Assembly: GCF_029168945.1 (NCBI RefSeq)
Contig: NC_083605.1
Span: forward strand, 30,455,280-30,519,279
Origin: Cannabis sativa
Taxonomy: Eukaryota > Streptophyta > Magnoliopsida > Rosales > Cannabaceae
Direction of reading: 5' to 3'
DNA: 64,000 nucleotides
Shown here: positions 37,756 to 48,323 of the stretch, one piece after another
Position numbering within the stretch: position 1 is the stretch's first letter
Layout of the letters: the number at the start of each line of letters is the position of its first letter
Translations under genes and position numbers: made by a program
The notes under the pieces: generated by a model
Told to the model about the DNA's origin: nothing
The model's input: only the letters and a program-made list of their open reading frames with translations
Database searches by the model: none

Positions 37756-38363
37756 ATAGTACTTGGTGAATTTCAAGTTTTTAAGAGACCATAAGTCTGC
37801 TCGATTACTTGGGGGGCACACACACCGTATAACATCGAACAAACACTGCTAAACTTAAGCAAAATTTAAAGCTTTTAGAAGCAAAAATTTGAAAGCTAAG
37901 TAAGTGTGAATGACATACTTTAGATTAGACATAAAAAGCGTAAGTTTGAACACCTATATGTTTAACAAAAGAAGTAAAGTCAGGATTAAAGACTGTCTAG
38001 TCGGCCATCTGTATAAAAGTAAAAGGCCCTAAGGCCATACACGAACATTGTTCAAAAATAAAAGGCCTATAGGTCATACAAGAACAAAAAAAAATAAAGT
38101 ATGTGAAATAAAAGCATGAAAACAAAAAAAACAAGTCTCTAGACATCCTTAGGAATAATCACAGAAGTAGGCGGGTTCAAGTCAACTAAGTCCTTGAAGG
38201 TTGGAGCTTTTGAGGTAGGCTCTATAGTCTAGTCGGTGGAAGGTTGGCTGAGTTGTACGACATCCATAAGTTTGTTGGCTAGTGCTCTTGCAGGCTGGCG
38301 AGCAGATGCCTCAGGGGTCTGGCCAGCTAACACCTTCTCACCCTAGTCGGCATGGTCTATCTG
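37756..38363 (+). other. gypsy 3' non-coding DNA downstream of the antisense gene
   Basis: No coding sequence. A purine-rich ACTTGGGGGGCACAC lies near 37819, similar to the real tract at 57328 but with no LTR after it. The stretch is the 3' flank of the antisense gene. Confidence 0.4.
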
Positions 38364-38999
38364 TTATCTACTCTCATAGAACTCCCTCTCTCTAGCAAGC
38401 CATCTCTCACAAATGGGAAAGTCCATGTACTTCAGATTGACCTTAGGGTTGTGCAGAAATACCTCATAAAAGACCTCCATGGATAAGTATCCATACTCGT
38501 CTCTAATTGCCTGTTGCCCATCAAGGTACTCCTGCTTCTCTTGGAGAGCTACCTGCTTCTCATGGTACTCCTTCTCCAGTTCCTTCTTCAGCATAGAGTT
38601 ATTAACTGCCAGATTTGTCACCTCTTGGTTACAAATACCAAGTAGTTGACCCATACCCTCATGCTGATCCTAGACCTCCCTCATACGAGTCGATGTCATG
38701 TCTAGATCATCCTGCACCTCTGCAAGCTCAGTCTCCTTTGCCTTGAGTTTAGCATCCTTGCTCTCAAGTTTCTTCTTGAAAGCTTTAGTAGGGCCCTTAT
38801 CCCTGGCATGGATATGGCTAAACTCCAGCAAGGCCTAAAATAAAAAAGAAACAAAGTTAGAGAAGTTGTACATAAAGGTTGTATACACAAAGTTAGACAG
38901 GTAAACAACTTACGGAGGTAACATTTTTTAGAGTGTTGGCTATCAAGTAATCTAGGGTGTCAGCGTCCAACTCCTGGAGTTACTTATCAACACTTGGCA
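38364..38999 (-). pseudogene. antisense gene of the gypsy element, 3' exons (coiled-coil part)
   Basis: Read on minus, an exon ends at 38914, a 79-base intron with GTAAGT and TTTTAG borders spans 38835-38913, and the last exon runs 38834-38364 with a stop at 38364. The final 96 residues are open (from Met at 38654), rich in Glu, Lys and Gln with heptad-like spacing (MLKKELEKEYHEKQVALQEK), and end LAREREFYESR. A coiled coil is likely. An earlier stop at about 38670 interrupts the exon. The upstream part continues across Cassandra at 39945. Function unknown; some Tat-lineage elements carry such an antisense frame. Confidence 0.6.
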
Positions 39000-39164
39000 T
39001 GTAACGTCCCCGCTTCAAGCCTCCATTGGGTCCTTACACCCACGAAATGAATGGCTCTTATACACGAGTACGTCACTCTGGCTACTTCATGGACTGATGA
39101 CTGACCCTACAGGCCAACACAAGTGTTTCCAGCGTGCTTTGTCCTCACTCACACGCTTCCTGAG

Positions 39165-39245
39165 AAAACTTCCCAGGAGGTCACCCATCCTTGAAATTGC
39201 TCCAGGCTAAGCACGCTTAACTGTGGAGTTCTTTCGAGATGGGCT
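39165..39245 (-). other. 5S rRNA-like segment, left Cassandra LTR
   Basis: On minus, GGTGACCTCCTGGGAAG (box C region) matches plant 5S rRNA exactly as recalled, and AGTTAAGCGTGCTTAG resembles box A. The stretch between is altered. This is a diverged 5S copy captured in an LTR, not a 5S gene. Confidence 0.88.
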
Positions 39246-39670
39246 ACCGAAAAACAAGATGCACCTTGTTGACATAGGTAGTACCAATCAATCCATTTAA
39301 GCCCTCTTCAACTATGTAGTCCCATACCTACACAGTCTCAGAATTATCCCACTTGACCTTCCCCAGGCGATGTGGGATTGCACAGCTTACCCGGTATTTC
39401 CCCTTACGGATCACGGGACTACTGACTGTCACAATCACCCCCCCTTACGGGGTCCGACGTCTTCGTCGACCACACTTCCAGCTGGGTCAAGGCTCTGATA
39501 CCATTTGTTACGTCCCCGCTTCAAGCCTCCATTGGGTCCTTACACCCACGAAATGAATGGCTCTTATACACGAGTACGTCACTCTGGCTACTTCATGGAC
39601 TGATGACTGACCCTACAGACCAACACAAGTGTTTCCAGCGTGCTTTGTCCTCACTCACACGCTTCCTGAG

Positions 39671-39750
39671 AAAACTTCCCAGGAGGTCACCCATCCTTGA
39701 AATTGCTCCAGGCTAAGCACGCTTAACTGTGGAGTTCTTTCGAGATGGGC
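39671..39750 (-). other. 5S rRNA-like segment, right Cassandra LTR
   Basis: Same motifs as in the left LTR, with the box C region again intact. The two LTRs are nearly identical, so the insertion is recent compared with the split fragment at 31835-34059. Confidence 0.88.
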
Positions 39751-39944
39751 TACCGAAAAACAAGATGCACCTTGTTGACATAGGTAGTACCAATCAATCC
39801 ATTTAAGCCCTCTTCAACTGTGTAGTCCCATACCTACACAGTCTCAGAATTATCCCACTTGACCTTCCCCAGGCGATGTGGGATTGCACAGCTTACCCGG
39901 TATTTCCCCTTACGGATCACGGGACTACTGACTGTCACATGGCA

Positions 39945-40111
39945 AGAATTTGCCAATATAGTTGTGGGAAACCTCTTTTGCCCTCTCACCCTTAGTTGAG
40001 TAGGTTGCCTGACTATGCTTTTGGGTTGCCTTGCTTGATGGTCTTTGAAGAGGAGGAAGAGTGCTCCTCAAAGGAAGATCTATAACCACGAGTTGGTTGC
40101 TGGGTGGGGAC
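39945..40111 (-). pseudogene. antisense gene, middle exon piece
   Basis: On minus this piece is rich in Ser and Lys (RSSFEEHSSSSSKTIKQGN) and leads into KEVSHNYIGKFL, then crosses the Cassandra insertion into the exon at 38914-38999. The upstream neighbour in the gene is at 50232, beyond element B. One or more stops are present. Confidence 0.5.
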
Positions 40112-42019
40112 TGTTGGGTTTTATGCCCTAAATAAAACTCTTTACAATCTGATTAGTTATCAATATAAGAAATTAGAAGTGATTGATGTTTGCATGAATT
40201 TGACATGCTAATGGTTTAATATGTTTATTATGTTCACACACAAAATCAGTTAAATCCAGATCATATGTTTATTCACCATTATAGTATCGTCAACACAGTG
40301 GAATGTGATTGTGATCATATGAATCAAAAGACTTGGTCCCTGTTTCATCAGTGTTATTGGATTTACACTAATGTGATAATTAGTGATGATGTGTACTTAC
40401 ACTTGGAGTAAGTGTTATGTTCTTTCCAGGATATTAGTAAAGTATACTAGTTTCGAATGTATGGATTATACATTGGACTGGACCGATATTGCAACTAAGT
40501 TAAGATATTACAAACTTACCGTTATACATATCTTTCCAAGTCAATATCAGTAGTTGATCTTAAGATTAAAAGAATCTAAATCCTGATATGCTTAGGCTCA
40601 ACTCAGGAGTGCTATTCATGTTCTTTGATTTATTAGTTAAGCCTACTTTTGGGTCAGGGTGATACGTATATTTTGGGAACATGATAGTATGATTGAGTGG
40701 GAGTGCTTAACATAAATATGGAATCTATAGCTTCTACTGGTGTATAGATGTCAAGTGATGATTCCCTTCGAGCTTAGCAAATATTAGTAAATGGATGAGC
40801 TCTTGTTTAACTGACTAATGATTAGATCACTAAACACCATTTACAGGTAGCTAAGTGTTTTAAGGGGCAAAATACATTGAGGGGTGAGAACGGTAAAGAA
40901 ATCCCATCTCGATGTAGATCATCTATATAGAGGATCTTTAAATCACAATAAGATTATAACAATGGTTAAATGAGATAGTATATTGATATCGTGGCACATA
41001 CAATATGCTCTATATAAGTCTGAGAGTGCAATTCTAAGTTCTAAGAGTGGATTCAACGAAGAATTAATAAGTAGGAATTTACTTGGTAAATTTGGTTCAC
41101 TTATTGGAAGCTCAGCATATAGATCCATGGTCCCCATTCTAGTTGAGAACATTCTGCTTCTAAGACTCATTAATTGATTCGTGATTGATCAATTATAATT
41201 CTAAAGTTAGACTATGTCTAATTTTATGAATTTTCACTAAGCATGGGTGAAATTGTAAAGAAAAGAGTTTCTAGGTTTATTTATTTATTAATGGACTTTA
41301 TATGTCTAATTAATAATTAAATTAAATGACAATTTTATTTAATAATCTATTTTAGTTATTAAATAATTAGTTTTGGCATTTAAAAGGTTAGAATTGGAAA
41401 ATTGGCCTTTTTGAGAAAATAGAGATAAAATTTGATAAAACTGCAAAATCAAGTGACGCCCACTATAACACCATGGCCGGCCACTTGTTAAGGGTTTTTC
41501 AAATTAATATTTTCATTATTTTAATGCCAAATAATTCCTAACCTAAACCTAGTAGTTGCCTATAAATAGAAAGTGATGGCTCAGTCACAAAATATGCTTT
41601 GACATGCTTTCATTAGTAATCTGACAGAAATTTCTCTCTTCAGAAAAACTGAGCCTTCCCCACTTTCTATACCTGGCCGAAATGCCTCTTCTCTTTTCTT
41701 CTTCATCAATTTTGACCCTAGTGAGAGAGTAAGTGCCCACACACAGCAAGCAGTAACTCAATCATAGATTGGAAGACTGTGAAGGATCAAACTTGAAGAA
41801 GAAGGACATTCGGGCTCAGATCTTGATTGTACTCTGCTACAGAAAGGATACAAGGGTTAGAGATCTGAGTGGAAGGAGACATTAATTCCGCTGCATCAAT
41901 GTAAGGTTTTCTTAACTTTATATGTGTTTAATTTATCGTTTTAGAAAGTTCATATTTAGGGTGTTTAAACAACATACTTGTGAGTAGATCTAAGATCCTG
42001 GTAAAATAATATTCCAACA
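40112..42019 (+). mobile_element. 5' LTR of element B
   Basis: This 1908-bp LTR starts TGTTGGGTTTTATGCCC and ends GTAAAATAATATTCCAACA. TATAAATAG at 41561 is the likely promoter, with a CT-rich leader (about 41632-41705) after it. Confidence 0.97.
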
Positions 42020-42021
42020 AC

Positions 42022-42034
42022 TGGTATTAGAGCC
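42022..42034 (+). other. primer binding site of element B
   Basis: TGGTATTAGAGCC, two bases after the LTR, differs by one base from the standard initiator-Met tRNA site TGGTATCAGAGCC. Confidence 0.92.
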
Positions 42035-42039
42035 ATGGT

Positions 42040-45000
42040 AATTGATTTACTTGCAAGAAATTTGGACTTTAAAACGATTGTTTGTTTGTTTTTGGATGGT
42101 ATCATGTTGTATTGAGTGTTATTTGATGATTGATTGATGTTTGTGAATTTTCGTGAAAAATAATTGCGATTCTGTTTCTGGAATTATTTTTATTGGATAG
42201 TATGAAAAAAAATTAAGCAAGTTACTTTTTTACAGAACTCAATTTCGATTTAATTTGAATTAGTTATGATTTTTTGAAGATTCGGAAAAATCGGAGTTGT
42301 GCTGAAATTTTCCTGCGATCGCGAAAACTGTCCGTACAGCTCGCAATTTTTTCGTTTTTCTTCGATTTTTCATGCTTTTTCATGGAATTAACTTCCGATT
42401 TTTTGTGTAGTTTTGTATTTATAGATTTACTATTCCTAATTCAATTCTAATTATCATTATGAATTAATTTAATATTTTTTAAATTTAATTCAAGATATTA
42501 GTGTAATTTGAATTTTAAAATAGTAAATATCTATCTTATTGCTTAATTATCTATCTTATTTTTTAAATTTGATTATATCTTATCTTATTTTTAAATTTAA
42601 GGTCAGATTTTAAATATTTTTAAATTAAATCTTTTTTAAATAATTTGACCTTATTTAAATTTAAAATAAGATAACTATAATCATGTAATTTTAAATAGAT
42701 GTAAGATATTTTGCTAACTTTTAAATTTTGTTATTTCATTTATTTAAATTAAATTTAAAATCTGAAAAAGATATTTAATTTATCTTTTCTAATTTTTATT
42801 TAATTTTTATTTATAAAATAACATTTAAATTTTAAAAGTAGTTAGCAAATTTTGAAATGATATTTAGGTTGGTTGAAACCTAATTTTTCAAAATTGTAGG
42901 TTTAATTTTAAATATATTTTTTTAAATAATTTCGAAATTTAAATTAATAATTTTTTTTAATTTCGAAAATAAATATTTATTTTTTTTTTCGAAAATTAAA
43001 TTTTATTTTTTATTTATTTATTTAGTTATTTATTTTTTTTCGAAATTATTTATTTAAAATTAAATAAATCCTACTTCCAACTATTCAGCTAACCTTGTTG
43101 CAGGAGTATGTGGTTTTAGCTTGTATGTAAGTTTTCAAAACCTATTATTACTTGATTGCAAATAGTCATGGTTACTTTTTGCGAGATCTAATGATCTGAT
43201 GGCTCCCTTGGTCAAGTTAATAATTTGTAACATGTAAATTTTACAATCTTCTTTCATCTGTGTATGACCTAGCAACATGATAGGATCCATCCAAAGTGTG
43301 CCTGTGTGAGCCTATATGTTTATTTTGTTTTTATATAGATGCATATAGGTGGTTGCTAAATAAAATGTCACACCATGATAGATTTTATTTAGGTCCATTT
43401 AGTTATTGGACCTATTCAATTAATAACAGTTATTCATTTTAAGGTTAAATTCCTCTTTTTTGGGCCTTGTGTGAGAGTTGGGAGCCATAGAAGTGGGTAC
43501 GACATACTGAACCCAGCACCCCCTCACATGAACTACCCCAATTGTGAAGGCCCATTTGCCTGATTTGAATAACTGTACTAGGTTAATTATATTAGTTTGA
43601 CCTAATAAAATTGAATTAGCAACATAATTAACTTTTAAAATATATGAAATTTATTTTCATTTTAATATTTTAAAGTTAATTTTAAGAAAAACACTTTTAG
43701 TGTAGATATTATTTCTAGACAAACTATTTGTATTTTTCTTGTATTTAATTAAATATAGAATTTTAACTAACTAGATTCTTTTTGGAGCTTATTTAATTAA
43801 ATATTCCTATTTAAATTATAAATTAGTTGTAACAACTGATTTTTCTTATCTAACTTAAATTTGAATATTTGATTTAAATTTTAAATCAAGTTGAGGAATC
43901 CTAGGCATTAGTTATTAAAGATTCTTAAGATATTTTTTAAGTTAATATCTTTTCGAATATTAACTTAAAATGGAATATTTTAAATATTTTTTAGGTTAAT
44001 ATCTTTTCGAATATTTACTTAAAAAGACATCTTCCAATTAAGTGGCTATAACTTAATTTTTGATATTTAATTAAATGAAAATTTGAAATTATTTAAGTTT
44101 TAGATTTTTTCTATATAACTTAAATTAGATATTTTTTAAATTTTGTTTGAAAAGATACTTAGTCAAATAAGATATTTTCTAGATAGTAATTTCTAGACTA
44201 CTTATTATTTCTAATATTTAAATAGGAAAATATTATACTTTGTGAAATTAATTATTTAAATAATTAATTTTGGTACAATTTTATTAAGTATATTTTTCCT
44301 AGTATTAAACTAGAAATAATAAATTAAGCCTTCTCTACACTTAATTATTATTTCTTGAATTTAATACATTTAATTAACTTGAAAAATCTAAATATCTAAG
44401 TTGATTTTCATCATGATACTTAAATATTTATTGATTTTTCATGACACTTAATTAAATAGAAAATTATTTTTAAGTTGAAATTTAATTTTTCAACTTAAAT
44501 TTAAATAATTTTCAATATATATTTTTCCTTTATTTTATTAATCAATTTCCAAATATGGCATTTTATTTATGCAATATTTTTCGAATTTATTTTGAAAAAT
44601 AGATTGAGTTATAAATTAATTATTTATTTTAATTAATTCTTGGACCAACTACAATCAATGATTTTTTCATTTAATTGATTAATTTAAAATAAATGAATTT
44701 AAAATATATATTATTAGAAATTGAATTAACTAGTCAAAAGAAAATCTAGATAGGTGATATTTTTGCTTGAAGTATTTCTTTTCTATTTTTATTATTTTCG
44801 AAAAATTGTATTTTTTATATACTTTAAATTTTCGAACTCAATAAATATATTCTCAAAGGAAATTTTTAAGTTGCTAATTATTTAATTTAATTCAACTTAA
44901 ATTAATTTCCTTAATATTTATATTTAAGATTATTACTAAGATGGAAATAATTAATTTTATTTCAATCACCATCTAAGTATAATTTTATAAATATTATATT

Positions 45001-45159
45001 AAATTCTTCCTTTAGAATTTCAATTCTAAATTTTGAATTTAATGAGAATTTATTTATTAGAATAATAAAGAAAATACATTTTAAAGAATGAGCTTTAATA
45101 TTATTAAGATATTCGATCTCCATTGTGGGTTTTACATCGTGTTTGTTTTAGTGAGTAAT
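42040..45159 (+). other. AT-rich leader of element B
   Basis: Three kilobases without a reading frame, dominated by A and T. It includes a leader island at 43442-43560, shared with D and F, and a short segment near 42315-42350 (GATCGCGAAAACTGTCCG) at the place where F has its GC-rich leader. Confidence 0.7.
43442..43560 (+). promoter_or_regulatory. conserved leader island, B copy
   Basis: The block GGGCCTTGTGTGAGAGTTGG ... GACATACTGAACCCAGC ... TGAACTACCCCAATTGTGAA is almost the same as in D and F although the flanking spacers differ. Function unknown; conservation in gag-less relatives argues for a cis role. Confidence 0.6.
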
Positions 45160-45475
45160 CCTCCCTAATGGAGGAACGTTCATTAGCAATTTCGCACCGT
45201 TTAATCTCGCATGATAAGTGGTTTGTAAGTGTTTTATATGGTATAGATCACCCTAATGGTAGCGACCATATTTGACTTGCAAATTGCGAAACAATGGTAG
45301 AAGCTCATGAGATAGAATAGCCTTGACTCTCGCCTAAACGGGACAACGCTGGATTCCAATCTTGATCGAATAAAAGGTTGCTCGAATGTTTAACATTTTA
45401 GATGAGTTGACAACTCTATTCAATGGATGGTAGCTTTGACTCTCGCCTAAACGGGACACTGATATTAGTTTGTTG
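45160..45475 (+). promoter_or_regulatory. conserved pre-gag island, B copy
   Basis: GACTCTCGCCTAAACGGG occurs twice (about 45323-45343 and 45436-45456), with CCCTAATGGAGGAACG (about 45164) and CACCCTAATGGTAGCG (about 45250). It lies about 160 bp upstream of the gag ATG. D and F keep the same block without gag. It is a candidate packaging or RNA-structure element; this is inference. Confidence 0.6.
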
Positions 45476-45633
45476 AAAAACCTTGGAAATTATTTAGGAT
45501 TGAATTTTTAAGTATTTTCTCATATCATTCCTACTTGCTATGTGCTTATAATTTCTGAATTGATTTTGTGTTAAACCATTATTAATTTCTATTTGTTGAT
45601 TTCTATTATTTTGTAGTATCCTGTATTATCAAA

Positions 45634-46500
45634 ATGAATCTCATGTTATCACTGTTGACTGAAAACAAGCTGAATGGATCTAACTTTAATAAGTGGAATG
45701 AGAACATTAATATTGCTCTCATAGGAGAAAGTGCCTTGTTTGTTTTAACTGAGCCGTCACCTGAAGTGCCTGGGGACAATGCTTCCAAAGCTGTGAAAGA
45801 AAAGTATGAGCGTTGGCAGAAAGCAAATGACAAAGCTCTATACTTTATGCTTTCTAGCATGGTTGACACCCTCAAAACTCGGTTTTCTAAAACTGAGAAG
45901 GCTGCTGAAGTTATGACGAAGTTAAATGAGCTATTCGGTAAGGCATCACTTCAGTCACGCTTTGACGCGACTAAGAAGTACATTAATGCACGGATGGAAT
46001 CTCATCAAAACGTGCGTGACCATGTTCTCCTCATGTCAAGTTATTTCCAAGAAGCCCAGGATCATGGTGCTGAAATGGACAGTGCTACTCAAGTAAGTCT
46101 TATCTTGAATAGCCTGACTCCAGCATTTCTACCATACACATCAAATTATGTCATGAATAAGAAGGAAATTGACTTTCATGAATTAGTCAATGACCTTTAA
46201 ACTTATGAAAATTTGATTGGAGGACCCAAGAAGAAAGGGAGCAAACCTCATAATCCTGGGAATGGTAATGGGACGATGAAACCTGAAGCAAATGTTGCCT
46301 CTGCTTCAAAGCCCAAATCGAAGAAGAAATGGAACAACACCAAGAAGCGAACAAAAGCCATGAAGAATAAAAAGGATGTTCCTTCTGGTGATGCTACACT
46401 TAAAGGAAAGTGTTTCTACTGCAATGAGAAAGGTCATTGGAAACCCCAATGTCCTAAACTTCTTGCAAAGAAACAAGGTATTTCCATTTATAAACTTTAA
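45634..46500 (+). pseudogene. gag: Copia-type gag with one in-frame stop
   Basis: Translation from ATG 45634 runs in one frame to TAA 46498-46500, 288 codons, interrupted only by TAA at 46198-46200 (a single C-to-T change from Gln would explain it). The N-terminus has the Copia gag signature KLNGSNFNKWNENINIAL and later SRFDATKKYINARM. A Lys-rich linker (about 46213-46390) precedes a Cys-X2-Cys-X4-His-X4-Cys zinc knuckle at 46411-46452. Family role: capsid and RNA binding in virus-like particles. In TR-GAG elements this is the only protein kept. The first 188 residues alone might still form a capsid-like domain without the RNA-binding finger. Everything else looks well preserved, consistent with recent activity of the family. 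Confidence 0.92.
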
Positions 46501-46590
46501 GGGTTTAGTGAATTGTTATCCAATTGGATTTATGATTCTGGACTAACTTTGTTTATTTGTTTTCTTCTTCTTATAGGCCAAGCTACTTGA
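46501..46590 (+). pseudogene. stub of Copia protease after gag
   Basis: In the gag frame, just after its stop, NWIYDSG is read at 46522-46542. This matches the Asp-Ser-Gly active-site region at the start of Copia protease. The similarity ends at once and a stop follows near 46588. The rest of protease, integrase, RT and RNase H is gone, so the ancestral pol deletion began here. Confidence 0.65.
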
Positions 46591-48323
46591 ACTCATATGA
46601 GTTGGATCAGAAAGCTGAACCAAGGGTGAAATCGTCCAGATGAAGATGAAGCTCTTCAATTTATTTTTTGAATTAATTGTTTTAGTTTAAAGACAATTTG
46701 GATTTCAAATTTTAGTTAGGGGTATTTATCCCTGTTTTTCTCATATTGTTGCAATATTTTTTTTTTATTATTAATAAAGTTTCTTTTATTTTCGAAATCA
46801 CCATTGCAATTTATCAGATTGAGCTTCATTTAATTTATCTTCATCAATTATTACCACATTATATTTGTATGTTTGTATGTGTAAGTGTTTTTTATTATTG
46901 ATGCATATTCTATAATATTTACAACTCTTCATAGAGTTATATTGAATAAACACTAGAAATTATTTCTATGTTTATTAATAATTGTTCATTCTATTACAAT
47001 TATTAAGAATTTGTTTAATAAAAAGATCTTTTGATCTGATAGGGGTGGAGAAAAGTTAAGAAAACTATGCAGTTCAACGATCTTTTATATCTAATGAACT
47101 CTGGATAGTATTCAACTCCACATAAACTCTATCACACTATGAGAATCATGATCTTTACAACCTTTAAGGATAGATCATAATCTCTATATACTTAGGGGTG
47201 GAGGTTATCCACAGGTACCCTATATGTATATTCTTAGGGGTGGAGCATATTCCACAATTCCCTATGAAACACATATCTTCTTTAAACATGGAAGTAATAT
47301 GATGAGTTAGCTGTTGTCAATATAAATTCTTGATCTTGATTGTATGTTCCATTTCGTTTTACTGTTTAAGTAAAAGTTTGATACTTTTGAAAGTTCTTTG
47401 TTAAAGTTTCACACTACCTTAATTGAGTGGGAGAATTTTAAAGTTCTATACCCATCCTCATTAGGTTGATACTTGTGATAGGTACTTAAGAACACTACTG
47501 AAAAGCAAATCTAACCATTCACATGGATAGGTATAGCTTATCAGAATTATGAGAATAAGATAAAGAACTCTAGTTCAGTCCATTCGAATGACTTGAACCT
47601 AGAATTCTTAATCCTCAAAAAATTTTATGGTATCTTAATTTTTGATTACTCTATCTCTGGCATGTATTTTTCACTTCAAATACTAGTCTGCTATGTTGAT
47701 GACTTAGTCTTAACTTAAAGTTTTAGACTAATACAAAAGTCACAACTAGGTAACTCTCTAAACAATCAGAGGTTAAAAGTATTATTTAACCAGACATCTG
47801 CTATTGAGTGGGAGCTATCTGAGATGTAATCAAATAGGGAACATTAGAAGATATTCAAGAAAGATTTATGAAAGTGATCTATATGTTAGATATTAAGGAA
47901 CTGTGTATCAGTTGTCCTTGTATCTCACCATCTAATTTTGATTTTTATAAGATGGTGCTTACCTTGGGGTGGAGGAATTATTGTATAATAATTCAAGCTC
48001 TACCAGAGAGGAATTATAACTTTGTGTATTCGAAATCCAAGAAAGTTATATCACTGAAGAAAAGTCTACACTGTATTATCTCAATTACATATTTTAAAAT
48101 ATGAGAGATATGTCTTCTGTTTATTCATATGTACTTTTAACAGTAAAAGATTTCAGTATCCCTTGATGAGTAAAGCATATAGTAAAGGATGTTTCATAAG
48201 AGTTTTTATGAACTAGTTTCCAGAAGTTTGGGTGGATTCAAATATACTACACTTGATCTGAAGATCAAGACATCAGATTGACCTATTTGCGCAGTTTGTT
48301 TTATATTAGTGCAAGTGGGAGTT
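46591..48323 (+). other. non-coding 3' interior and purine tract of element B
   Basis: No pol remnant is recognisable. Phrases around GGGGTGGAG recur (47042, 47199, 47230) and are shared with D and F. The purine tract GCAAGTGGGAGT (48311-48322) directly precedes the 3' LTR. Confidence 0.7.

Larger units (their letters stand above)
39000..39939 (-). mobile_element. complete Cassandra TRIM element with 5S rRNA-like LTRs
   Basis: Two LTRs of 434 bp each (39000-39433 and 39506-39939) enclose only 72 bp. The duplication TGGCA flanks the element (38995-38999 and 39940-39944). The interior, read on minus, has the primer site TGGTATCAGAGCC next to one LTR and the tract GTAAGGGGGGTGAT next to the other. 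It encodes nothing and is mobilised in trans. It sits in an exon of the gypsy antisense gene. Confidence 0.95.

Noticed and set aside
37815..37835. A second polypurine tract and hidden LTR start
   Set aside because: ACTTGGGGGGCAC looks like the real tract, but no LTR sequence follows it.
39165..39245. A 5S rRNA gene
   Set aside because: Only the control-region part is conserved, the rest is altered, and it is embedded in a Cassandra LTR.
40943..41177. Small frames on both strands repeated at 49154 and 56032
   Set aside because: Shadows of one LTR sequence in B and C; no family or start context.
47868..48104. Possible pol fragment after gag in element B
   Set aside because: The frame has no recognisable RT, integrase or RNase H motif and lies in DNA shared with gag-less elements.
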